41,105 bases of DNA, taken from Cyanothece sp. BG0011 (lineage in GTDB: Bacteria > Cyanobacteriota > Cyanobacteriia > Cyanobacteriales > Microcystaceae). This document shows positions 33,739 to 41,105 of the stretch, piece after piece. Position 1 is the stretch's first letter. Each line of letters opens with the position of its first letter. The notes under the pieces are model-generated. The model did not search any database. It saw nothing but the letters and a program-made list of their open reading frames with translations, and was not told the DNA's origin. Both the position numbers and the translations under genes were made by a program. The stretch covers positions 1 through 41,105 of the forward strand of contig NZ_PRLH01000192.1 in assembly GCF_003013815.1 (NCBI RefSeq). The letters run 5' to 3'.

Positions 33739-34071
33739 TTAGGTTTCAGAAAAACCATCAATCTCGCTACAAACTTCATAAAAATCTGTTTTTGGAGGTT
33801 TGACAAATAACGGAGTCATTTCTTCAATAATTTTTTCATACACCTCACTTTGATTGGCCTCCATATCTTCAATTTTTTCCCACATAATCACCGCTATGCC
33901 TTCATCGGTTCCAGGCTTTTGTAATAAAAATGCCCCTTGAAACCCATCTTTATAGGTTGAAACTGCTTTTTCATAAAGTTTTTGGGCTTCAGAAAATTGG
34001 CCGGGCTTAAATTCTCCTACAGCAACATAAGCATACTTATGCTTAAGAAAATCGAGAAATTCTCCTGACAT
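33739..34071 (-). CDS. Unknown protein, likely dimeric alpha/beta-barrel (ABM-like)
   Basis: A 110-residue protein with the pattern of the dimeric alpha+beta barrel (ABM/Dabb) fold: YAYVAVGEFKPGQFSEAQKL, GFQGAFLLQKPG, EGIAVIMWE and a last helix. Members include antibiotic-biosynthesis monooxygenases and heme-degrading enzymes, but the conserved residues needed for those activities cannot be recognised here. It probably forms a cytosolic dimer. It reads away from the aldehyde dehydrogenase gene, with 275 AT-rich bases between. Confidence 0.55.
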   Translation of the reverse strand: MSGEFLDFLKHKYAYVAVGEFKPGQFSEAQKLYEKAVSTYKDGFQGAFLLQKPGTDEGIAVIMWEKIEDMEANQSEVYEKIIEEMTPLFVKPPKTDFYEVCSEIDGFSET

Positions 34072-34346
34072 TATTAAACTCCAAAATCTTTCAAGGTTGC
34101 GGAAACATTAAATGATTGAGAAAATAGGGATAATTAATTATCAATTATTCTCAATATCTTCTCTTTACTATATATCTTATTTTGCTTCTTTTTATAACAT
34201 CTTTTAACTTTTTCTTAAGTAATGGTAAAAATATCCATACTTAATTAAAAAATAAAATGTTAATTTTTGAAAAAAATAGGATCTAAATCACTCAGAATGT
34301 TTCACCCTAAAAATAAAGTCGAGATAAAAAATGGAGACTTAATAAA

Positions 34347-35819
34347 ATGGTCACAGCAACACGACCAGAAAACAAAGCAAAAATAGGTCCAACTCAACTA
34401 TTAATTAACAATGAATGGATAGAAAGTGTTTCAGGAAAACGCTTTGAAACCATTAACCCCACCACAGGGGAAGTCATTTGTGACGTAGCAGAAGCGGACG
34501 CAGAGGATGTTAATAAAGCTGTCAAAGCTGCGAGAAACGCCTTTAACCAGGGAGAGTGGCCTAACCTCTCGGCTACGCAACGAGGACACCTTTTATATAA
34601 GTTAGCTGATTTAATTGAAGCCAACATCGAAGAATTAGCCCGTCTCGAAACCTTAGATAACGGCAAACCTTATCAAGACTCCTTAAACGCTGATTTAAGG
34701 CTGGTTGTTGCTTGTTATCGTTATTATGCAGGTTGGGCAGATAAAATTCAAGGCAAAACCATTCCTATCAATGGTCCCTATTTTTGCTACACTCGCCATG
34801 AACCCGTTGGAGTGGTAGGGCAGATCATTCCTTGGAATTTTCCTCTTTTAATGCAAGCATGGAAACTTGCCCCCGCTTTGGCCACAGGAAACACAGTGGT
34901 AATGAAAACCGCCGAACAAACCCCCTTATCCGCGTTAAGAGTGGGAGAATTAATTATAGAGGCCGGGTTTCCTCCAGGGGTAGTTAACTTACTCTCAGGA
35001 TATGGCCCAACGGCAGGACAAGCGATCGCCCGTCACCCTGATATTGATAAAGTAGCTTTTACCGGATCGACAGAAGTGGGCCATTTAATTCTAGAAGCGT
35101 CTGCTCAAACCAATTTAAAGCGCGTTACCTTAGAATTAGGGGGAAAAAGCCCGAATATTGTCTTTGCTGATGCTAACCTTGATCAGGCCATAGAAGGGGC
35201 GCATTTTGGTCTATTTTTTAATCAGGGTCAATGTTGTTGCGCCGGATCTCGTCTATTTGTAGAAGAGAAATGTTATGACGAGTTTGTGGCGAAAAGCGTC
35301 GAACGGGCTAAACAGCGCATTGTCGGCGATCCCTTTGATGATAACACCACCCAAGGGCCGCAAGTGGATAAGACTCAATTTGATAAAGTGATGGAGTATA
35401 TTGAGTCAGGCCAACGAGAAGGGGCAAAACTTCTGTGTGGGGGTGGCCGTGTCGGCGATCGCGGTTACTTTATTGAACCCACGGTCTTTGCTGATGTACA
35501 AGATAACATGAAAATTGCCCAAGAAGAGATTTTTGGACCCGTGATGAGTATTATCAAGTTCAAAGACATGGATGAAGTGATCCAACGGGCGAATGATACC
35601 ATGTATGGTTTAGCCGCTGCGGTTTGGACCCAAGATATTAGTAAAGGTCATGCGATCGCCAATGCTTTACGCGCCGGTACGGTTTGGGTTAACTGTTACG
35701 ATGTTTTTGATGCGGCTGCGCCTTTTGGTGGCTTTAAACAGTCTGGTATGGGTCGAGAATTAGGAGAATATGGCTTACAACAATACACAGAAATTAAAAC
35801 AGTAACTATGAAACTTTAA
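34347..35819 (+). CDS. NAD(P)-dependent aldehyde dehydrogenase (class 1/2 type)
   Basis: A 490-residue enzyme that oxidises aldehydes to acids. Landmarks: [20 protein letters not shown] (cofactor site), [20 protein letters not shown] with the general base Glu near residue 263, and GQCCCAGSR with the catalytic Cys, the middle of the three, at about 297. The C-terminus [20 protein letters not shown] is typical of the ALDH1/2 group (retinal, betaine or acetaldehyde dehydrogenases). The substrate may be an apocarotenal or a short aliphatic aldehyde; the sequence does not decide. The spacer of 275 bases upstream is AT-rich. A strong terminator follows at 35836-35867. Confidence 0.94.
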   Translation: MVTATRPENKAKIGPTQLLINNEWIESVSGKRFETINPTTGEVICDVAEADAEDVNKAVKAARNAFNQGEWPNLSATQRGHLLYKLADLIEANIEELARLETLDNGKPYQDSLNADLRLVVACYRYYAGWADKIQGKTIPINGPYFCYTRHEPVGVVGQIIPWNFPLLMQAWKLAPALATGNTVVMKTAEQTPLSALRVGELIIEAGFPPGVVNLLSGYGPTAGQAIARHPDIDKVAFTGSTEVGHLILEASAQTNLKRVTLELGGKSPNIVFADANLDQAIEGAHFGLFFNQGQCCCAGSRLFVEEKCYDEFVAKSVERAKQRIVGDPFDDNTTQGPQVDKTQFDKVMEYIESGQREGAKLLCGGGRVGDRGYFIEPTVFADVQDNMKIAQEEIFGPVMSIIKFKDMDEVIQRANDTMYGLAAAVWTQDISKGHAIANALRAGTVWVNCYDVFDAAAPFGGFKQSGMGRELGEYGLQQYTEIKTVTMKL

Positions 35820-35835
35820 TTACTTTTTAAACCGT

Positions 35836-35867
35836 TGTGGGAGTGTTATTAACTCCCACATTTTTTT
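35836..35867 (+). terminator. Terminator between aldehyde dehydrogenase and patatin operon
   Basis: TGTGGGAGT (35836-35844) pairs with ACTCCCACA (35852-35860) around GTTATTA and is followed by seven T (35861-35867). It separates the aldehyde dehydrogenase from the three-gene operon that starts at 35945, so the operon must have its own promoter in 35868-35944. Confidence 0.92.
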
Positions 35868-35944
35868 AGTAATTATTTGGTTTAATTAGAGCCAAAATAT
35901 GAAATAATAAAGAACAATAGAGTAGTTATTAAAAAAATCAAATC

Positions 35945-37507
35945 ATGTTAACTAAAGCTTATGGTATTTTAGCCGGAGGTGGAGTAAAAGGTGCAGCCTT
36001 AGTAGGAGGAATACAAGCAATAGAACAAAATAAGATTGAATTTGTGGGTTATGGAGGAACATCAGCAGGGAGTATTATTGCTTTATTAGCCAGTGTTGGT
36101 TATACATCGGAAGAACTAGAAAAAATTATGATTGAAGAAATTGATTTTACTCAGTTTCTTGATAACTCAGCATCTGAATTAGAAAATTTGAAAGATTCTT
36201 TCAGACAGCTTTTCGAGAAAATTAATAATTTTAATCTTAATGATGAAATTTGGAGAATGGGAGAAAATAGAAGATTAATAATGACTTTAATCAACTTCTT
36301 GAAAAGACTTAATCAAGATTTAGGATTATGTGATGCAAATGGTTTAAAGCAATTTCTAGTAGAGAAAATTGGGGAAAAACATGATTCTCTTAAAAATAAA
36401 ACAGATATTACTTTTCGAGAACTTCAAGAGCAAGGATGCTATCCTTTAAAAGTAGTTGCTTCAGATTTAATCAGTCGTCAAGCCGTTATTTATCCTTTAG
36501 ATCAAGGACAAGGTTTAGACTATTCTGTAATTGATGCTGTGCGAGCATCTATGAGTTTTCCTTTTGTATTTTTTCCAGTACAAACTGATAATTATTTATT
36601 AGTTGATGGTGGTTTGAGTAGTAATTTACCTCTCTTTTTATTTCAAGAAGAAAGAAAAGTTAATAATTATCCAGTTATTGCACTTGATTTAGTAGTTGAT
36701 GATAATAATCAATCAAACCATTCTTTAGATCAGAGTAACTATGGATTATTAAAGTTTATTCCAGATATGTTAGAGACAGTGTTAGAAGCAAGTGATAATT
36801 TAATTGAAACATTAATTAAGAATATTTATTATATTTCTATAAAACTCCCGAAAGATATTGGTACGCTTGATTTTGAAATTTCAAAACAAGATAGAGAAAG
36901 ACTATTTGATAGAGGATATAGGGACGTAAGTTCCTACTTAAATAAGAATGTTTTTCAAGCTATCAAAAAAGTTAGAACCGAAAGAGAAAGATTAAGGGTT
37001 TTGTATGGTCGAATAGACTTAATTGAAAAGACATTGGAAAAAGTTGCTATAAGTTTTAAAAATTATTCTAATGCAGAAGAGATACGTGCTTATATTATGC
37101 TACCAACTGAACGAAATACACTAATTGTTGTTTATCAATATGGAATGGATAATGATCCAGATATCGATTGGGAAGTTCCTGTTAATAGTGGAAGTATAGG
37201 TTACACATGGGTCTCTCGTAAACATGGGCGAGTAAATATTGAAATGATGAAAAATAACTTAGAAGATTATAATTTAACTAAAACCCAAGTTAATAAAATC
37301 CGAAAAGATAGACAAGCAATTTATAGTGTTCCTATATTTGATTTAAGTTTATCCCGTACTGAAAAAATAGAAGATTTAGAAATGTTAGGAATTCTTTGTA
37401 TAGATACTAGCACTTCCCTAGAAAATACGTTATGGTTAAATCAGGATAGTGTATGTAAAAATGAGATTGAATTATGGGCTGATATTCTGGCACTAATCTT
37501 AAAATAG
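35945..37507 (+). CDS. Patatin-like phospholipase with C-terminal GAF-like domain
   Basis: A 520-residue protein. The patatin domain covers about residues 4-310: the oxyanion loop GGGVKG at 11-16, the nucleophile elbow GTSAG at 38-42 (Ser40), and the catalytic Asp in DGG at 221-223, followed by LSSNLP. All three elements of a Ser-Asp lipase are intact. Residues about 335-350 form a helical linker, and about 365-515 look like a GAF-type sensor: EIRAYIMLPTERNTLIVVYQ, VPVNSGSIGYTWVSRK, IYSVPIF and LGILCIDTS. It would hydrolyse membrane lipids when its sensor domain receives a signal. Patatin lipases are known effectors of bacterial abortive-infection systems such as CBASS, but no cyclase gene is here. 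It starts a three-gene operon. Confidence 0.9.
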   Translation: MLTKAYGILAGGGVKGAALVGGIQAIEQNKIEFVGYGGTSAGSIIALLASVGYTSEELEKIMIEEIDFTQFLDNSASELENLKDSFRQLFEKINNFNLNDEIWRMGENRRLIMTLINFLKRLNQDLGLCDANGLKQFLVEKIGEKHDSLKNKTDITFRELQEQGCYPLKVVASDLISRQAVIYPLDQGQGLDYSVIDAVRASMSFPFVFFPVQTDNYLLVDGGLSSNLPLFLFQEERKVNNYPVIALDLVVDDNNQSNHSLDQSNYGLLKFIPDMLETVLEASDNLIETLIKNIYYISIKLPKDIGTLDFEISKQDRERLFDRGYRDVSSYLNKNVFQAIKKVRTERERLRVLYGRIDLIEKTLEKVAISFKNYSNAEEIRAYIMLPTERNTLIVVYQYGMDNDPDIDWEVPVNSGSIGYTWVSRKHGRVNIEMMKNNLEDYNLTKTQVNKIRKDRQAIYSVPIFDLSLSRTEKIEDLEMLGILCIDTSTSLENTLWLNQDSVCKNEIELWADILALILK

Positions 37508-37518
37508 AGGTAACAATT

Positions 37519-37839
37519 ATGATAGAACCTAGCAGCATCCGACATCCACAAAATTATAAACCCATTACTACAGAAGTTAAACCTGGATTATATGTCATTG
37601 AAAATGCCTATGAAGGGGAATATGTGTATTTTGAGAATGATTCTTTTGAGATTCAAGAATCTTCTTCTGATATGACTGATGATTGTCAAGACACTTCCGA
37701 AACTCAAGAATTGAGTGGTGAAGAAATGCGTGAAATTTTAGGTGCAAGTGAACCTACGCCAACGAAACAACCTGAAAGGATAGAAAAAAGTCAGTCAAAT
37801 AGGGACTTGATTGATGAGAAAGGTTTTGGTAGATCCTGA
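37519..37839 (+). CDS. Small acidic protein in the patatin/PIN-phycobiliprotein operon
   Basis: A 106-residue protein of unknown family with a good GAGGT ribosome site just before its ATG. The first 45 residues look structured (KPITTEVKPGLYVIENAYEG, then EYVYFENDSF); the rest is acidic, Ser/Thr-rich and likely disordered (DDCQDTSETQELSGEEMRE, then a Pro/Thr/Lys-rich tail). It starts 11 bases after the patatin gene, and its last 26 bases overlap the PIN-phycobiliprotein gene, so translation of the two is probably coupled. Antitoxins often sit in this position relative to a PIN toxin, so it may restrain the PIN domain; that is inference. Confidence 0.72.
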   Translation: MIEPSSIRHPQNYKPITTEVKPGLYVIENAYEGEYVYFENDSFEIQESSSDMTDDCQDTSETQELSGEEMREILGASEPTPTKQPERIEKSQSNRDLIDEKGFGRS

Positions 37840-38818
37840 CATCATTTTAGAGTATTTGCTAAATCGAGGAGATTTTAGGATAGAAGCTGAGGTTATCTGG
37901 AAAATGATAGAATCTCAGGTACTTGAACTGTTTGTAACAGAAAATGGATTAGAAAAAGTTCACTTTTATGTTCGCCAATTGACAAATACGAATGATGGAA
38001 TAAAAATCATTAAAAGTCTCCAAAAAAAACTAAAAATTTGCCCTGTTGATAAGGATATTATATATGAAGCAAAAACAAGTAATTTGAGAAATTTTGACGC
38101 AGCTATTCAGGTTATTTGTGCAACTCAAATGAGGTTAGATGCAATTGTTGCTTGGAATCCTAAGGATTTTGATGTCGAATTATCTAGTATTAAGATTTTG
38201 AGTATCTATGAAATTTTTAAGATGGAATTAGATAAAAATTTTTCACAAGAATCCATAAATTTTTCAGAAAACTTACCAGAACAGACAAAAAACGTGGTAT
38301 TTGCTGACGTTGCTGACGCATCTTTTAGACTTGATGAATTAACTTCTGAATCTAAACTAGCTAGACTTTTTAAGGAAGGACATCAGCGTCTTAATGTTGT
38401 TAATATTATTAGCGGCAATGCTAGTAGTATTGTTAGCAGTTCTGTTAGTAGTATGATAGCTGCCAATGAAACATTAAGTCAAATCGGTGGAAATTGCTAT
38501 CCTCATCGTCGTATGGCTGCTTGTTTAAGGGATACAGAGATTATTCTACGTTACACAACTTACGCATTATTTTGTGGTGATTCGACTGTATTAGAAGATC
38601 GTTGTTTAAAGGGTTTAAGAGAGATTTATTTGGCATTGGGAGTTCCTATTGATTCTTCAATTTATTCTATAACTATGATGAAGAACAATATTATTAATCT
38701 AATTGATGATCTTCACAAGAATTCTAAATCAGAATGGATTACTACCGATGGTGACTATTCATCGATCAAAGAAGAACTGAACAATTATTTTGATATTATT
38801 GTTTCTTCACTTTCTTAA
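37814..38818 (+). CDS. PIN domain fused to a beta-phycobiliprotein domain
   Basis: A 334-residue protein from ATG 37814 (TTG 37811 is possible). Residues 1-135 are a PIN fold: VLVDPDIILEYLLNR (D7), ENGLEKV (E47), NFDAAIQVICATQ (D95) and IVAWNPKDF (D118). The third classical Asp position is Ala96, with Asp95 adjacent, so catalysis is uncertain. After a linker, residues about 160-334 form a full phycobiliprotein beta subunit: LNVVNIISGNASSIV, GGNCYPHRRMAACLRD, TEIILRYTTYALFCGD, LEDRCLKGLREIYLALGVP and YFDIIVSSLS. C237 matches the beta-82/84 bilin Cys, N227 the methyl-Asn72 and D240 the chromophore Asp. The second bilin Cys (153/155) is Tyr315. The frame is continuous; codon use matches the neighbours. 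This is no known phycobilisome gene, and no linker or lyase gene is nearby. Confidence 0.9.
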   Translation: MRKVLVDPDIILEYLLNRGDFRIEAEVIWKMIESQVLELFVTENGLEKVHFYVRQLTNTNDGIKIIKSLQKKLKICPVDKDIIYEAKTSNLRNFDAAIQVICATQMRLDAIVAWNPKDFDVELSSIKILSIYEIFKMELDKNFSQESINFSENLPEQTKNVVFADVADASFRLDELTSESKLARLFKEGHQRLNVVNIISGNASSIVSSSVSSMIAANETLSQIGGNCYPHRRMAACLRDTEIILRYTTYALFCGDSTVLEDRCLKGLREIYLALGVPIDSSIYSITMMKNNIINLIDDLHKNSKSEWITTDGDYSSIKEELNNYFDIIVSSLS

Positions 38819-38847
38819 TCGTTTGATAATTGGTCACTGATAGCTGT

Positions 38848-39750
38848 TCACTGTTCACTAAATTTCCGTTGTGCAAACCTTAATTTTGCCGATCGCGATC
38901 GCGGATTTTTTTCTATTTCTTCGGGTTGAGCAATCATCGGTTTTTTCGTCACAACATCCAATAATAAAGAGTCTCGAAAACTATATTTAACCCGACGATC
39001 TTCTAAACTATGAAAACTAATAATTCCCATACGTCCCCCAGGTTTTAACCAATGAGGGGCTTTTTCTAAGAACCTTTCTAATGATCCTAACTCATCATTA
39101 ACCGCAATGCGTAACGCCTGAAAAACGCGCGTAGCAGGGTGTATGCGTCCATACCGTTGTTTTGGGGGGAAACACTTAGCGATCGCCTCTGCTAACTCTG
39201 TCGTTGTCTCAAAAGGACGTTGTTGTACAATACGACGAGCAATAGGCCGCGATCGCCTTTCCTCTCCATATTGATAAAATAAATCTGCTAGGCTGGTTTG
39301 ATCCCAATGATTGATAATTTCTGCTGCGGTTAGGGACTGTTCACGGTTCATCCGCATATCTAAAGCTGCTTCCTGACGAAAACTAAAGCCTCTTTCGGGT
39401 ACATCAAACTGGGGAGAACTTACCCCTAAATCAGCTAAAATACCGTTAAATTGTGCAGTTTTTCCTGGATAGTCTGCAAAATTGCCCTGCCAAACCTCAA
39501 AGCGATTTTCGGCCATGTCGGATAAATAAGCTTGAGTGGTCGCGATCGCTTCCCCATCGAGATCAATTCCTGTTACTCTAACATCAGGAAAAGCCTCTAA
39601 AATCAGACGACTATGGCCACCCCGTCCCAAAGTCGCATCTAAATAATGACCATTTGGTTCAATGGCTAAACCTTCTATCACCTCTTGACATAAAACGGGA
39701 GTGTGAAGGGTAGGGGTAACAAGCTCGTTAGTGGGATCTGTGTTAGTCAT
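38848..39750 (-). CDS. rsmH: 16S rRNA (cytosine-1402-N4) methyltransferase RsmH
   Basis: A methyltransferase of about 300 residues from ATG 39750 ([13 protein letters not shown]); the upstream ATG at 39804 adds 18 residues without family support. It uses SAM to methylate N4 of C1402 in the 16S P site. Motifs: [13 protein letters not shown] at the start, [16 protein letters not shown] (SAM binding), [14 protein letters not shown], and the C-terminal [22 protein letters not shown], all diagnostic for RsmH/MraW. The gene is not in a cell-wall cluster here, as usual in cyanobacteria. It converges with the PIN-phycobiliprotein gene, 29 bases apart. Confidence 0.96.
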   Translation of the reverse strand: MTNTDPTNELVTPTLHTPVLCQEVIEGLAIEPNGHYLDATLGRGGHSRLILEAFPDVRVTGIDLDGEAIATTQAYLSDMAENRFEVWQGNFADYPGKTAQFNGILADLGVSSPQFDVPERGFSFRQEAALDMRMNREQSLTAAEIINHWDQTSLADLFYQYGEERRSRPIARRIVQQRPFETTTELAEAIAKCFPPKQRYGRIHPATRVFQALRIAVNDELGSLERFLEKAPHWLKPGGRMGIISFHSLEDRRVKYSFRDSLLLDVVTKKPMIAQPEEIEKNPRSRSAKLRFAQRKFSEQ

Positions 39751-39919
39751 AAACACTAGATTAACAGAGACAGTAGAAAAAATAGAGTAAAAATCTAGAC
39801 TCATCTTTTCGTTTTCGTCTCTTGCCTGATAACAGACTCAAACCCAGTCTAACCCTTAATTCTATCCTAATTCTGTTAACCCACAATCTCACTGGTGTGG
39901 CAATTGTCAGGAACTTATA

Positions 39920-40459
39920 ATGCTTAAAATAATTCAAAACAAAAGAAACCCAGGCGGGGATTCAGTTATTATTATGGATTTGGCGGCTCAACGCATGGTG
40001 TTTATTCACTGTTCCCTTTTGAATTTGAACAGAATCTTCACTCGTTCTCTTATGTCTAGCTTAGTCGTATTTTTTGGTATTCTTAATGGGTGTAGTTTGG
40101 TGCCAAACGTCTCCCCTACCCCATCGCCGCCACCCTCTAGTTTTAGTGATGAAGAAGTCACGAATTATGCTCAGACGGTGTTAAAAATTGAAGATCAACG
40201 TCGCATCGCCTATGATGAAATCGAAGCAGTCATAGACAATCAACCCCCAGAAATTGCTTGCGATCAACCTGAAACCATTAAACAACTACCAGAGCAAGCT
40301 CAAAAGATTGCCGTTCAATTTTGTAATGAATCGAAGAAAATAGCCCAAGATAGTGGCTTATCCTCTAATCAGTTTAATGCCATCACAGAAAACGCCCAAA
40401 AAGATGCAACCCTCAAAAAGAGAATTCAAAATGCAATGATTCGTATTAGAAAGCCCTAA
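39920..40459 (+). CDS. Lipoprotein with DUF4168-like domain
   Basis: A 179-codon frame; the true start is probably further in (ATG 39995 or 40052), because a lipoprotein signal peptide SSLVVFFGILNGCS, with lipobox LNGC, lies around residues 46-59. After lipid attachment to the Cys, a Pro/Ser linker (SPTPSPPPSS) leads to a helical domain, DEEVTNYAQTVLKIEDQRRI...FNAITENAQKD, which resembles DUF4168. The protein would sit in the outer leaflet of the inner membrane or in the outer membrane, facing the periplasm. Its function is unknown. Confidence 0.72.
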   Translation: MLKIIQNKRNPGGDSVIIMDLAAQRMVFIHCSLLNLNRIFTRSLMSSLVVFFGILNGCSLVPNVSPTPSPPPSSFSDEEVTNYAQTVLKIEDQRRIAYDEIEAVIDNQPPEIACDQPETIKQLPEQAQKIAVQFCNESKKIAQDSGLSSNQFNAITENAQKDATLKKRIQNAMIRIRKP

Positions 40460-40840
40460 ACTGTGTTGAGCAGTTAAAATAATCCTCATTATCGGTTCTA
40501 TCTTATAAATTTCTCGCTTTAATATTGTTTTCTAAACTTGATTAAGTTTTTCTTCAGTCAGTTTAACTGCTGTGAAAAGCTCTATCAGTAATCTTTTTTT
40601 GATTCATTGATGAATTAACTTAAATATTGACAATTCCAACTCAATAATCAAGTTTTTGTCATCTTTCTTTTACCATAAAATTTAACTAAGGGATTAATAG
40701 TCTATTTATCTCTTTAGACAGATGGAAACCATTAAAAAAATGAAGATTATAGTAATAGTAAAGTCGATAAAAATATAGATATTAAGAATAGTAAATCGAC
40801 TTGAAAGGCAGAATTTTACTGAAAGAATAGGTTAAACAAT
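40460..40840. other. AT-rich spacer with a weak terminator
   Basis: The 381-base stretch has no protein gene. AAACTT (40534-40539) pairs with AAGTTT (40544-40549) around GATT and runs into T, a weak terminator for the lipoprotein gene. The rest is AT-rich leader and promoter region for the gene at 40841, with TTGACA at about 40627 as a possible -35 element; no good -10 partner was identified. Confidence 0.4.
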
Positions 40841-41105
40841 ATGAGTAATACCACAATTAAACACGCTATTGGTACATTTGAGAATAGAAGTAATGCCGAA
40901 GTTGCACTACAAAAATTAAGAGATCAGGGTTTTAATATGGATAAAGTATCCATTATCACTCGTCATGAAGATGTTGATGCTGATTTCTCTGGTGCAGAGG
41001 TTAAATCCTCTGGAGAACAAGCTAAAGGAGGAGCTAAAGCCGGTGCAACAGCCGGTGCGGCCACTGGTGGTGTTTTAGGACTGATTGGTGGTTTAGGCGT
41101 ATTAG
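40841..41105 (+). CDS. General-stress-protein-like membrane protein (cut by window end)
   Basis: Starts at ATG 40841 and runs off the window after 88 residues. The first part (HAIGTFENRSNAEVALQKLRDQGFNMDKVSII) has the ferredoxin-like pattern of the YflT/general stress protein 17M domain. The next part is Gly/Ala-rich (EQAKGGAKAGATAGAATGG) and leads into a hydrophobic segment (VLGLIGGLGVL), as in glycine-zipper stress proteins. The name rests on resemblance only. The complete gene lies beyond the window. Confidence 0.78.
   Translation, partial: MSNTTIKHAIGTFENRSNAEVALQKLRDQGFNMDKVSIITRHEDVDADFSGAEVKSSGEQAKGGAKAGATAGAATGGVLGLIGGLGVL

Noticed and set aside
37814-38818. The PIN-phycobiliprotein as an assembly chimera
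   Set aside because: The frame is continuous over more than 1 kb, the linker has the same AT-rich codon use as both halves, and the operon context is regular. Raw-read support was not available, so a small doubt remains.
35945-38818. CBASS system
   Set aside because: A patatin effector is present but there is no CD-NTase (cyclase) gene or E1/E2/JAB accessory gene next to it.

Overview
The window looks like a piece of a unicellular cyanobacterial chromosome, probably of the Crocosphaera/Cyanothece group (an inference; no rRNA is present). The reasons are: many HIP1 octamers (GCGATCGC), low GC with AT-rich codon choice, the carboxysome shell pair ccmK3/ccmK4, a GAF-SpoIIE phosphatase, DUF29 and DUF389 proteins, MoaD next to thrC, and a phycobiliprotein-like domain. 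No prophage, insertion sequence, CRISPR array or rRNA is visible. One tRNA, Asn(GTT), lies on the minus strand.

Layout. 1-5.1 kb: the tail of an unknown gene, a frameshifted GAF/SpoIIE phosphatase, a small membrane protein, argH, a FitAB/VapBC-type toxin-antitoxin pair, a stub of an HsdR-like gene, and an orphan ParA ATPase. 5.1-9.8 kb: a spacer with a terminator and a possible small-RNA motif, a nucleoside-type ABC permease, thrC with a MoaD/ThiS-like sulfur carrier, then an EEP-fold nuclease/phosphatase paired with an unknown protein. 10-13.5 kb: an MscS channel with a cyclic-nucleotide-binding domain, convergent with a double-RCK potassium-channel-like protein. 14-23 kb: DUF29, recN, a HAD phosphatase, a membrane alpha/beta hydrolase, a SUMF1-type protein, ccmK3-ccmK4, a small unknown protein and DUF389. 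23-27.4 kb, mostly minus strand: G/C-rich tandem repeats, msrA, a matrixin-like protease, a frameshifted small gene, and a purple-acid-phosphatase-like enzyme. 27.6-32.6 kb: a surface-glycan cluster (two related GT4 enzymes, a GT2 enzyme, a GDP-mannose dehydratase) interrupted by an RRM RNA-binding protein. 32.6-35.8 kb: a frameshifted small gene, tRNA-Asn, two unknown proteins and an aldehyde dehydrogenase. 38.8-41.1 kb: rsmH, a DUF4168 lipoprotein and the start of a stress-protein gene.

The most striking locus is 35945-38818, a compact three-gene operon behind a strong terminator. It encodes a patatin phospholipase with a C-terminal GAF-like domain, a small acidic protein, and a protein that joins an N-terminal PIN (RNase-type) domain to a complete beta-phycobiliprotein domain. 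The bilin-type Cys, Asp and methyl-Asn positions of the phycobiliprotein are retained. I know of no described system with this architecture. A lipase and a putative RNase beside a copy of a light-harvesting protein suggest a conflict or stress system that senses the phycobilisome, for example as a decoy for NblA-type proteins, including those carried by some cyanophages. That function is a hypothesis.

A second theme is single-base frameshifts in short homopolymers: GGG at 788-790, T6 at 25172-25177 and A8 at 32658-32665. Each splits an otherwise intact gene. They may be sequencing errors, recent decay or slippage.
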